33,165 nt of DNA from Mycobacterium sp. (lineage in GTDB: Bacteria > Actinomycetota > Actinomycetes > Mycobacteriales > Mycobacteriaceae): assembly GCA_025966225.1 (NCBI GenBank), contig JAOPVI010000397.1, forward strand, positions 1 to 33,165, given 5' to 3'. A model generated the notes under the pieces. That model was given only the letters and a program-made list of their open reading frames with translations, searched no databases and was not told the origin of the DNA. Positions within the stretch are counted from its first letter, which is position 1. Each line of letters starts with the position of its first letter. Made by a program: the position numbers and the translations under genes. This document shows positions 26,041-33,083 of the stretch, one piece after another.

Positions 26041-26724
26041 GTGAGTGCCACCAGGGCCAAACAAGCTCGACAGACTCCGCGGCGACCGACCCAGCGACAG
26101 GCGCAAGCAGAACTGAGCAAGCGCAAGCTTCTCGACGCCGCCGTCGAGCACTTCTCCGTCCGTCATTTCGACGACGTCGCAGCCAGCGACATCACCGAGT
26201 CCGCCGGAGTCGCCCAAGGCCTGTTGTTCCACTACTTCGGCAACAAGCGCGGCATCTATCTCGCAGCGCTACGTGACGCGGCAACCAGACTGAATGCCGC
26301 CAACACACCGCCGCCCAGTGACGGGTTTCCCGGTCGGCAATGCCGAGAAATGTTGCGCACTCACCTGGCGTTCCTCAGCGATCACCGCGACCTTGCGTTG
26401 CGATTGGTCCTCGGAGGGAGCGGCGGCGACCCCGAAGCGTGGGAGATCTTCGATCAATCACGTTGGCACACCATCGAATGGATCTGTGAGCTACTCGAAC
26501 TCGACCTCGGCCGCACGGCGGTGCGATTGATGCTGCGCTCTTGCGCGGGGGCACTCGACGAAGCCTCCATCTACTGGCTGAAGAACGACCGCCCGTTCGA
26601 CCTCGACGCGATGGTGGAAGTCGTCATCGAACTGCTCGCCACGTCGTTGCGCTGCGCAGCCCAACTCGACCCGGATTTAGACGTGACTGAGGCCGTCGCG
26701 AAACTAGCCGACCGCACTGCGTGA
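26041..26724 (+). CDS. TetR family transcriptional regulator
   Basis: This regulator has 227 aa from GTG 26041. The N-terminal helix-turn-helix reads ITESAGVAQGLLFHYFGNKRG after the helix LLDAAVEHFSVRHFDDVAAS. The ligand-binding half is helical and includes LRTHLAFLSDHRDLALRLVL and LRSCAGALDEASIYWL. An open frame extends upstream to TTG 26005, but that overlaps the expected promoter zone, so 26041 is preferred; its ribosome site is weak. It probably binds the 39-bp palindrome upstream and represses itself and the DUF1330-like gene. The inducer is unknown. Confidence 0.85.
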   Translation: MSATRAKQARQTPRRPTQRQAQAELSKRKLLDAAVEHFSVRHFDDVAASDITESAGVAQGLLFHYFGNKRGIYLAALRDAATRLNAANTPPPSDGFPGRQCREMLRTHLAFLSDHRDLALRLVLGGSGGDPEAWEIFDQSRWHTIEWICELLELDLGRTAVRLMLRSCAGALDEASIYWLKNDRPFDLDAMVEVVIELLATSLRCAAQLDPDLDVTEAVAKLADRTA

Positions 26725-26872
26725 CAGTCGCCGCAACCGAATCGTTTTCTGTGCGACTGTCGATCCAGGCGCTCCCTTGGTTTTTGAGTACCAGTGGAAC
26801 AACGACCGTTAGGAAACGAGCGGTGAGTATCCCTACTTCTGCGGTCGCAACAACCCCCGCCGCTCCGGACGT

Positions 26873-26926
26873 CCGAGGCTAGTCCAGCTAATTTATATCA
26901 GGCAGGCCGAAAGGCCTCGGCTAGCC
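26873..26926 (+). ncRNA. Possible structured RNA with alternative stems
   Basis: AGGCC (26904-26908) and GGCCT (26913-26917) close a GAAA tetraloop. GGCTAG (26877-26882) pairs with CTAGCC (26921-26926) outside it. CCGAGG (26873-26878) can instead pair with CCTCGG (26915-26920), which excludes the first two. Mutually exclusive stems are typical of cis-acting RNA switches, but no known riboswitch class was recognised, and DNA-level function is equally possible. Confidence 0.3.
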
Positions 26927-26984
26927 CAGATTATCGTCGTAAGTAGAACGTTTTCAGGTGCAGAAGCCCAGTGATCGTCGAATT

Positions 26985-27000
26985 ACCGCTAGGTAGCGGT
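26985..27000. promoter_or_regulatory. 16-bp palindrome ACCGCTAGGTAGCGGT
   Basis: Perfect 7-bp arms flank GG. The architecture ACCG-N8-CGGT is shared with ACCGTTTCCAAACGGT at 32817-32832. In both places CGGTGACGTT follows closely. It lies 258 bp before the SRPBCC gene. Candidate site for a regulator of the right-hand biosynthetic locus. Confidence 0.45.
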
Positions 27001-27200
27001 TCTTTGCGGTGACGTTACGACGAGCCCCGACTGCCGGGGTGGCGCCTTGCGAGATTTTGGCTGGTCGGCCGTACTGAGTGAACCGGACGGTGTGGCAGCG
27101 CACTCAGGCCAAACCTGTTAGGAGCTAGCCGTCGTTGACATCGCTAACCCGTGCCTGGCCGGGATCAGTTCGCTGAAATGTTGCCCCTTTGCGCCATTGC

Positions 27201-27250
27201 TGGCCAAGATCCTCGTAACCATCTACTCTGTTGCACTGGGCCCAGGGGGG
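27201..27250 (+). promoter_or_regulatory. Candidate promoter and ribosome site of the SRPBCC operon
   Basis: TGGCCA (27201-27206) and TACTCT (27224-27229) are 17 bp apart and resemble -35 and TANNNT -10 boxes. A G-rich ribosome site (27245-27250) lies 7 nt before ATG 27258, giving a leader of roughly 20 nt. Confidence 0.4.
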
Positions 27251-27257
27251 AACACAG

Positions 27258-27962
27258 ATGACGTTGCCAGCACTTCAAGACATAGCCACCCACGCTGCCA
27301 GCAACGATCCGATCGCTGGGGTGATCAGGATCGAGACTGCGCCGCGGGAGAAGGCGACCCCGATCATTCTGGACATGATGCGGTCGGTCTATCCCCATGA
27401 TCAGGTGTTTGGCCGCTACTGCACGGTCAATGACTACATCGACTGTCCGCCCGATGAGCTCTTTGAGTATCTGTCGGATACCCGCAGCCTTGAGGAGTGG
27501 ACCTACAGCCTGCGCGGTTTCCAGGAGACCGATGAGCCCGACCTGTGGTTGGCGTGGGACAAGTTGGGCTCAGAGACCGAGATCTATACCCGCACGGTGG
27601 CCAACCCTCAGGCCCGCACGGTGGATTATCACTGTGCCTGGGATCAGGGCAAGCACCTATGGATGATCTATCTGATGCGGGTGGTGGATGCGCAGGTGGT
27701 GCTCGACAAGCCCGGCTCGGTGGTGTTGTGGACCAACTGTCATCACCCGTTCTACGACACCAACCCCTATCCGGAAGCCGCGCCGGCCGAACGGCCGGTC
27801 TGGGTGGGCGACTTCTGGGAAATGTTCGGCGCCGGCCACGAACTGGAACTCAAAAACCTCAAAGCAATCGCAGAGTATCGCCACCACAACGGGTTGCCGA
27901 TCACCCCAGCCTGGATGCGAGACGCGAAATTGACCCGAAACGAGATGAGCGGGATTTCATGA
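27258..27962 (+). CDS. SRPBCC (START-like) family protein
   Basis: This 234-residue protein has a START/Bet v 1-like core: TVNDYIDCPPDELFEYLSDT is the usual opening strand and helix, followed by SLEEWTYSLRGF, then strands to about residue 165. Polyketide cyclases and aromatases and lipid-transfer proteins share this fold. An N-terminal extension of about 55 residues and a C-terminal helical end with WMRDAKLTRNEM flank the core. It is the first gene of an operon with a KASIII-like enzyme, ACP and acyl-AMP ligase, so it probably binds or cyclises the carrier-bound chain; this is inferred. Its stop overlaps the next start by 4 nt (ATGA). More T-ending codons such as GAT and TAT occur than in the core genes, which hints at acquisition. 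Confidence 0.8.
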   Translation: MTLPALQDIATHAASNDPIAGVIRIETAPREKATPIILDMMRSVYPHDQVFGRYCTVNDYIDCPPDELFEYLSDTRSLEEWTYSLRGFQETDEPDLWLAWDKLGSETEIYTRTVANPQARTVDYHCAWDQGKHLWMIYLMRVVDAQVVLDKPGSVVLWTNCHHPFYDTNPYPEAAPAERPVWVGDFWEMFGAGHELELKNLKAIAEYRHHNGLPITPAWMRDAKLTRNEMSGIS

Positions 27963-28984
27963 CGAAAGCACCAACGGTCAGCCTGATCGACATTGCGACC
28001 TATCTGCCCGAAAACCGTGTTCCCGCAGAGTGGTACACGAGTCAGTCGGACGTCGACAACGACATGCGCGACAATCCGATGTTCACCCCGCCGGAGTATC
28101 GACACCACGCGGCCATCGACGAGTCCAATGTCGACATGCTCGAGCGTGCCACGGCAGGATTGATCGATCGTCACGGGCGCGACGTGATTGCCGGCGTCGA
28201 CATACTGCTCACGCATTCTCAGATGCCCGATCTGCCGATCGTCGGAGCAGGCGGTGAACTGGCGAGCCGGCTCGGCATGAATCCCCAGGTGATCCTCGAC
28301 GTACACAACGGCGGCTGTGCCTCTTTTGTGTACATGGTCAGCCTGGCCCGCCGACTGCTCATGTCCGGCGCTGGGCGTACAGCGATGATCGCGTGCTCGG
28401 CGACTGCCGCCGGCAAGGTCTTCGAGCAAGACCAGGTCCGCAAGCTCGCGCAGGCGTCGGTCCCCGGTGACGGCGCAGGAGTCGGCCTGCTCACGTTGTC
28501 GGATACATCTCCGGTGCTCGACGTCGAATCTCGTTTCTACGGCCAGAACGCAAAGGACATGACTCTCGAAACCGACCCGCCGCGTCGCTGGTGGCAGGCC
28601 GGCCCCGGGGAGGGCCACGTCGGCTTCAACGAGGGCAAGATCATGAAGGTGCTCTCCCGCGGGAACCGGATGGTGCCCGAGGTCGTGCAGGCGGTGTGTA
28701 GTCGAATCGGGGTGAAACCCAACGACTTGGACCTGCTTGTCACCAATCAGCCGAATCGCCTGCTGTTGCGCAACTGGGATGAGGCACTCGAGCTTCCCCG
28801 TGAGCGTCACCGCGACACGTTCAATCAGTGCGGCAACTTGTTCGCCGTCGGGATACCCGTCAGCCTGGAGGCCGCCATCGATGACGGACAGGTCAAAGCG
28901 GGTGACATCGTGATGATGGCAGGGTTCGCCCACGCCGGCGACTTCGCCGGTGCCGCTGCCATCCAATGGGGTGGACGGCCATGA
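27959..28984 (+). CDS. KASIII-like 3-oxoacyl-ACP synthase with altered triad
   Basis: This is a thiolase-fold enzyme of 341 aa resembling FabH. The nucleophile C120 sits in HNGGCASFVYMVSLA. The position normally held by the catalytic His of the HQAN-type block is N263 in LVTNQPNRLLL. The Asn of the GNTS-type block is kept as N293 in QCGNLFAVGIP. A Cys-Asn-Asn set should disfavour ordinary malonyl decarboxylation, so it may transfer an acyl group or use an unusual extender, as known for divergent KASIII acyltransferases. ATG 27959 overlaps the SRPBCC stop by 4 nt, so the two are translationally coupled. The ACP gene follows after 96 nt. Confidence 0.85.
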   Translation: MTKAPTVSLIDIATYLPENRVPAEWYTSQSDVDNDMRDNPMFTPPEYRHHAAIDESNVDMLERATAGLIDRHGRDVIAGVDILLTHSQMPDLPIVGAGGELASRLGMNPQVILDVHNGGCASFVYMVSLARRLLMSGAGRTAMIACSATAAGKVFEQDQVRKLAQASVPGDGAGVGLLTLSDTSPVLDVESRFYGQNAKDMTLETDPPRRWWQAGPGEGHVGFNEGKIMKVLSRGNRMVPEVVQAVCSRIGVKPNDLDLLVTNQPNRLLLRNWDEALELPRERHRDTFNQCGNLFAVGIPVSLEAAIDDGQVKAGDIVMMAGFAHAGDFAGAAAIQWGGRP

Positions 28985-29080
28985 CAATGGTGCCGCCAAT
29001 GTCTCGGCGGTGCACAACAATTCAATGTCCGTCAGTGCGCGTGTGCGCGGACGGCACGAACGGCAGGGGGAAGCATTTCG

Positions 29081-29344
29081 ATGACGTCGACAACTGAGCA
29101 GAACGAGAAGTTGAACGCGCTGATCCAGGAGATCATCGAGATGATCAAGGCCGAATCGCCGGGCGTGAATCTCACTGTTGACTCGGGCTTGCAGGATGGC
29201 GGACTGGACTCGCTCAAGGTCATGTCACTTGTCCTGAGAATCGAGTCGCGCTACGGCATCGAACTGGATGCCGACGATGCCGACGAACTGAACACTCTCG
29301 CCGACCTCGGGCGCTTAGTGCTGCGTCGCATCGAGGAAAAATAA
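29081..29344 (+). CDS. Acyl carrier protein
   Basis: This 87-residue acidic carrier protein has the phosphopantetheine site S44 in GGLDSLKVMSLVL. The rest forms the expected four-helix pattern, including YGIELDADDADELNTLADLG. ATG 29081 has AGGGGGA about 9 nt upstream. The stop codon overlaps the ligase start by 1 nt (TAATG), so carrier and ligase are made together and are very likely partners. It differs from the housekeeping AcpM by its short length and context. It probably holds the acyl chain for the KASIII-like enzyme. Confidence 0.92.
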   Translation: MTSTTEQNEKLNALIQEIIEMIKAESPGVNLTVDSGLQDGGLDSLKVMSLVLRIESRYGIELDADDADELNTLADLGRLVLRRIEEK

Positions 29345-31131
29345 TGCGGAGTACGCCTGCCATCGAGCCGAAATACAAGACGCTCGATGAGGTGCTGGCC
29401 GCGGCGGCACAAACCCCCACGAGTCTGACCTTCGTGAATGCCAACGAGGAAGACCAGAGAGTGCCCATGACCCGGGTGCGGGAGAAGGCGCTGTCCATCG
29501 CCGCCGATCTGGCCGCGCGCGGTGTGCGCAAGGGCGATTGCGTGGCGCTGGTTTTGCCGACCTGCCCGGCCTTTGTCGAGTGCTTCTTCGGTGTGATGCT
29601 GGCGGGCGGCATTCCGGTGCCGCTGTATCCTCCGGTGCGGCTCGGTAAGTTCGACGAGTATCACCGCAAGACGGCGGCGATGCTCCAGGCGGTGGACGCC
29701 GTTTTGGTGGTGACCGACCAGCGTATTCGCCGTTTCCTCGGGGTGGCGGTGGAGAAGGCCGCCCCACGGCTGGGCTGCGTGGTCGCGTCCGACCTGGGTG
29801 TCGCGGAGGTGGTCGAGGTCGGTCTGAACCCCGACGACATCGCTTTCATTCAATTCTCCTCGGGCACAACGCATGATCCGAAGCCGGTCGCGCTTACCCA
29901 CGAGAATCTGCTGTACAACCTCGCCACGATCGGAAACTATCTCGCAGACGCCGGCATGGCTGCTCCGGTGGGTGTCTCCTGGCTGCCGCTGTATCACGAC
30001 ATGGGATTGATCGGAAACCTGCTGTCGGCGTTCTACGTACCAGGCCCGCTGGTGCTACTCCCGCCTGAACTGTTCGTCACGAGGCCAGGGGCGTGGCTAC
30101 GAGCCATCTCACGACACCGCGCCACCATCTCTGCGGGGCCCAACTTCGCATTCGGCCTGTGTGTCAACCGGATCCGCGACGACGAACTCGACGGCGTTGA
30201 CTTGTCATCGTGGCGGTTGTGTCTCAATGGCGCAGAAGCCGTCAGCGCCGCCATGCAGCGGCGATTCAGCGAGCGATTCGAACCTTGGGGCTTTGACGCA
30301 TCGGCTCTGACACCGTGTTACGGGATGGCCGAGGCTTCGCTCGCCGTGGCCTTCAAACCAGCTGGCACGATGTTCAAAACCCTTGCGGTAGAAAATGACA
30401 CCCTGGCCTCAAGAGGTGTCGTCGAGCCAGGCAGCAAAGAGCTGGTGAGTGTCGGCGTTCCGTTGGCGGGGGTCGAGGTCGAGATCCTCGACGACCAAGC
30501 GCAGCCCGTGCCCCCGGACCGCACCGGCCGCATTTTCGTCCGTAGCCCAAGCGTCATGGCCGGCTACTTCGGCCGCAAAGATCTGACCGACGAGGCGCTG
30601 CACGACGGGTGGCTGGATACCGGAGATCTTGGGTTCGTCCACGACGGTGAGCTTTTCGTGTGCGGACGGCACAAGGACACGGTGATCATCCGCGGCGCCA
30701 ACCACGCCCCGCAGGATTTCGAAACGGCGCTGGAGGGGTTGCCGGGTGTCCGAACTGGATGCGCGGTAGCCGTAGGCTTCGTCCCCGAAGGCGAGGAGGA
30801 AGAGGCGCTGGCAATGCTTGTCGAAACCACGCCCGACGCCTCGCCGGCGTTGGCGAGCGACGTGTCGTCGCGGGTTTTGGAGCGGACCAGCATCCTGCCG
30901 GCCCATGTCGAGCTGCTGGCACCGGGTACGTTACCTCGAACCTCCAGCGGAAAAATGCGCCGCCGCGAGGCGCGGGCACAGTGGCAGGCGGGCAACCTCA
31001 CGGTGCCAAAGAAGGTCTCCCCAATCCGGCTGATGTTCTACGCGGCCAAGGGCGATCTCTCCCATGCGCGCGCTGCGTTCTCCCGGCTCACGGGAAACAA
31101 GCGGCCGGTTGATCAACCGGGACGGAGTTGA
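29344..31131 (+). CDS. Fatty acyl-AMP ligase (FAAL, FadD-type)
   Basis: This 595-residue ANL-superfamily enzyme activates a fatty acid with ATP and is expected to hand it to the ACP encoded just upstream. Motifs: nucleotide loop QFSSGTTHDPK at 170-180, CYGMAEASLAV, WLDTGDLGF followed by CGRHKD, and the C-terminal lysine K537 in RTSSGKMRR. The segment AGGIPVPLYPP and the RGANHAPQDFE block are typical of acyl-AMP ligases rather than acyl-CoA ligases. The start overlaps the ACP stop by 1 nt. The last codons contain a perfect 16-bp palindrome. Chain-length preference cannot be read from the sequence. Confidence 0.9.
   Translation: MRSTPAIEPKYKTLDEVLAAAAQTPTSLTFVNANEEDQRVPMTRVREKALSIAADLAARGVRKGDCVALVLPTCPAFVECFFGVMLAGGIPVPLYPPVRLGKFDEYHRKTAAMLQAVDAVLVVTDQRIRRFLGVAVEKAAPRLGCVVASDLGVAEVVEVGLNPDDIAFIQFSSGTTHDPKPVALTHENLLYNLATIGNYLADAGMAAPVGVSWLPLYHDMGLIGNLLSAFYVPGPLVLLPPELFVTRPGAWLRAISRHRATISAGPNFAFGLCVNRIRDDELDGVDLSSWRLCLNGAEAVSAAMQRRFSERFEPWGFDASALTPCYGMAEASLAVAFKPAGTMFKTLAVENDTLASRGVVEPGSKELVSVGVPLAGVEVEILDDQAQPVPPDRTGRIFVRSPSVMAGYFGRKDLTDEALHDGWLDTGDLGFVHDGELFVCGRHKDTVIIRGANHAPQDFETALEGLPGVRTGCAVAVGFVPEGEEEEALAMLVETTPDASPALASDVSSRVLERTSILPAHVELLAPGTLPRTSSGKMRRREARAQWQAGNLTVPKKVSPIRLMFYAAKGDLSHARAAFSRLTGNKRPVDQPGRS
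31105..31120. repeat. Perfect 16-bp palindrome in the 3' end of the FAAL gene
   Basis: CCGGTTGATCAACCGG is its own reverse complement. It lies in the codons for the last residues, 11 bp before the end of the gene. It may be an operator, part of transcription termination, or a chance coding feature. Confidence 0.6.
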
Positions 31132-31152
31132 TCATCATCCAGAGCCCCAGGT

Positions 31153-31181
31153 GGACGCTCGGCGGGCATGACGCAGCGTCC
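31153..31181. terminator. Candidate hairpin between convergent FAAL and transpeptidase genes
   Basis: GGACGCT (31153-31159) and AGCGTCC (31175-31181) form a perfect 7-bp stem with a 15-nt loop in the 60-bp gap between two genes that converge. No T-tract is present. Its location makes a bidirectional termination role likely. Confidence 0.45.
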
Positions 31182-31191
31182 GCCGGAGCTC

Positions 31192-32052
31192 TCACTGTCG
31201 GCTCGCGATCTCCGAGGCCGACACCATGCGGGGGACTTCAAGGCTGTTGTCCTGCACGATGACTGGGTCACCCACGTTGACCGTGTTGTAGTACCACTCC
31301 GCGTCCTCGGGGCTGAGGCTGATGCAGCCGTGGCTGACATTGTCATAGCCGAGTGAGTTGACCGCCCACGGCGCCGAATGCACGAAGAGGCCGCGGTTCG
31401 TGATCCGGACAGCGAAGTCCACCTTCATCTGGTATCCGTCAGGAGCATCGACGGGAATGCCGACGCTGCTCGAATCCATCAGCACCGAGCGTTCCTTGTC
31501 CAGCACGGGGTAGACGCCAACTGGCGTCGGGTATTCGGGTCGACCCATCGACGCCGGAAAGACGCCATCTTCACCCCAATGGGGCCGGTGGTGCGGCGCA
31601 GGCAGCATGGACGGCGGACCCGCGTCGACGCCGTCGATGCTCACGGTGAACGTGTGGGCCGCAATATCGGCAGTGCCCACGACCTTCGAGCCCGTTGCGA
31701 AAGCCGTTGACTGGCCGTCCACCAACAGCGACACCGCACTGTGAGCCGGCCAGAATCGGTCCGGAATCCATTGCACGACATAGTCGTCGAGCCATGCGTA
31801 CTTACCCGTCATCGCGGGGGTCGACTTGATGTCGATCGCGCGCTCGGCCGCGCTCCGGTTGGCGACGGGCCCTCGGAATGTCACCACGACGGGATGCGCC
31901 ACACCCACCACCGCGCCCGGCTTTGGCAGCACCGATGCGATGGCGGATCTGACGGTCTGGTTCGCCGCCGCGAGGCTCAATCCGGGCGGCCCCGCAACCA
32001 CGGCCGCAGCGATTCCGACCATCACTAGAACACTCCGACCAACCCGACGCAT
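31192..32052 (-). CDS. L,D-transpeptidase (LdtA/LdtMt1-like)
   Basis: This envelope enzyme makes 3-3 cross-links in peptidoglycan. It has 286 aa with an N-terminal signal segment (LVMVGIAAAVVAGPPGLSLA). An Ig-like domain follows, with the block GAVVGVAHPVVVTF shared with M. tuberculosis LdtMt1 (Rv0116c). The YkuD catalytic domain contains FVHSAPWAVNSLGYDNVSHGC with nucleophile C243 in SHGCISLSPEDAEWYY. No lipobox cysteine is seen, so it may be anchored by its signal segment or released. The ATG at 32052 has only a loose AAAGGA site upstream. It is convergent with the FAAL operon and may simply be a neighbour of the biosynthetic locus. Confidence 0.92.
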   Translation of the reverse strand: MRRVGRSVLVMVGIAAAVVAGPPGLSLAAANQTVRSAIASVLPKPGAVVGVAHPVVVTFRGPVANRSAAERAIDIKSTPAMTGKYAWLDDYVVQWIPDRFWPAHSAVSLLVDGQSTAFATGSKVVGTADIAAHTFTVSIDGVDAGPPSMLPAPHHRPHWGEDGVFPASMGRPEYPTPVGVYPVLDKERSVLMDSSSVGIPVDAPDGYQMKVDFAVRITNRGLFVHSAPWAVNSLGYDNVSHGCISLSPEDAEWYYNTVNVGDPVIVQDNSLEVPRMVSASEIASRQ

Positions 32053-32095
32053 GGCCCCGATTCCTTTGAAGTTACAGCGGTGTCAATTGATCTTG

Positions 32096-32101
32096 ATCAT
32101 A
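32096..32101 (-). promoter_or_regulatory. Candidate -10 for the L,D-transpeptidase gene
   Basis: On the minus strand TATGAT matches the TATAAT consensus at five of six positions, 43 bp before the ATG. No good -35 accompanies it, which is common for mycobacterial promoters. Confidence 0.35.
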
Positions 32102-32208
32102 GGGTTCCGAGAAGGATGGAAGCGCAAGCGCGCCTTCGCAATTCGGTCACTGCTCGGTTACGTTTCGGCTACGGGGCGGCAATACGGGCAGTCGAAAGAA
32201 GACCAGCC

Positions 32209-32688
32209 TCAGTTCGCCCCGCCGGCCCCAGGACCAGGCAGGATTGGCTGACCCGACACGGGCGCGCCCGGCGCGGGCGGACCAACCAGGTCCCCCTTAC
32301 CCGCATAGCCCTTGGCCATGTCGATGACTCCGGCGGGCACTCCTGCCGCTGCCGGAGCGCCCGCCGGAATCACGGGAACCGCGGGTATGGGCGGGGCCAG
32401 GGGCAACGGGGGAACCACGGGCACGGGCGGAGCCATTGGCACCGGCCCAGGCAAGGCCATCGGAATACCCGCCATGTCAGCGACCGCAGCGCTCGCCGGA
32501 CTGCACGCGGCCGCGACCGGCGCCGCGACCGGCGCCGCACCGGCTTGGCCCGCCGCCGGTTGCATGCATTCGTAGCCGCCCGTTGTCAGCGGCGCGGCGG
32601 CGACGTCGGGGCTGAAAGCCATAGCGGCCCCACACAACCCGGCGCCAGCGGCAATTACTCTGATGGCGAATCGATCAAAGATCGTCAT
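32209..32688 (-). CDS. Secreted Pro/Ala/Gly-rich small protein
   Basis: This 159-residue protein has a signal peptide (positively charged start, then VIAAGAGLCGAAMAF, and an AxA-type site at DVAAAP). The mature part is rich in Pro, Ala and Val, with short repeats such as PVPMAPPVPVVPPLPLAPP, and contains two cysteines. Such proteins are frequent in the mycobacterial envelope and have no known activity. ATG 32688 is chosen because AAGGAG lies 9 nt upstream; an ATG six codons earlier includes that ribosome site in coding sequence. It follows in the same direction as the L,D-transpeptidase gene, upstream by 156 bp. Confidence 0.72.
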   Translation of the reverse strand: MTIFDRFAIRVIAAGAGLCGAAMAFSPDVAAAPLTTGGYECMQPAAGQAGAAPVAAPVAAACSPASAAVADMAGIPMALPGPVPMAPPVPVVPPLPLAPPIPAVPVIPAGAPAAAGVPAGVIDMAKGYAGKGDLVGPPAPGAPVSGQPILPGPGAGGAN

Positions 32689-33083
32689 CGACGTCGACTC
32701 CTTCATTCGTGCTTGGACATTCCCCGTGCAAGTCGCGCAGCAGAATCAGATCCCGTGTTCTACGACCGCGTCAATTGTTAGCTGGCGATCGTCGCCCGCG
32801 CGCCACGCCGCACCGCACCGTTTCCAAACGGTGACGTTCGGGAGGTTTGAGGTTCGGTTTCGCGAGTCGGAGCTTCCCCGTTTTACTTATCCACCGGCTC
32901 GGGCGAGTCCGTCAAGATCGCACAACGAAGGCTGCACAGGTTTCTCAGGTACCTTCATTCACGGCCCAAGGTCGCCACTGAGTGCTCGAGGAAGAAGTCC
33001 AAGAATGCAAGGGCGCATCCGTTCCTAACTGGAAGCCGAGCCAAGCAGCCCGAACGATCAGCACGACGGATTAGGTAAACGGA
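32689..33083. other. 395-bp intergenic region before the right-edge gene
   Basis: No supported gene lies here. It serves as the divergent promoter zone of the Pro-rich protein and the right-edge acyl-AMP ligase/PKS gene. It contains the palindrome at 32817-32832. No convincing -10/-35 pair or terminator was found. Confidence 0.6.
32817..32832. promoter_or_regulatory. 16-bp palindrome ACCGTTTCCAAACGGT
   Basis: Perfect 7-bp arms flank CC. It shares the ACCG-N8-CGGT design, and the following GTGACGTT, with the site at 26985-27000. It lies 252 bp before the right-edge gene, almost the same distance as the first copy from its gene (258 bp). Candidate operator for a common regulator. Confidence 0.5.

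Larger units (their letters stand above)
26725..27257. other. 533-bp non-coding region with hairpins before the SRPBCC operon
   Basis: No supported gene is present. The stretch is less GC-rich than its surroundings and holds several inverted repeats: the nested stems at 26873-26926, the palindrome at 26985-27000, CCCCG/CGGGG around 27037-27051, and CTGAGTG/CACTCAG at about 27074-27110. TTGACA at 27135-27140 has no matching -10. A likely promoter and ribosome site for the operon lie at the right end. It may be a long regulatory zone or the scar of an acquired segment. Confidence 0.6.

Noticed and set aside
27135-27140. TTGACA as the -35 of the SRPBCC operon
   Set aside because: No TANNNT box lies 16-19 bp downstream; the pair at 27201/27224 is a better candidate.
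28981-29097. A 38-codon frame between the KASIII-like and ACP genes starting at ATG 28981
   Set aside because: It overlaps the ACP start in another frame, has no recognisable composition or domain, and the ATGA overlap is probably coincidental.
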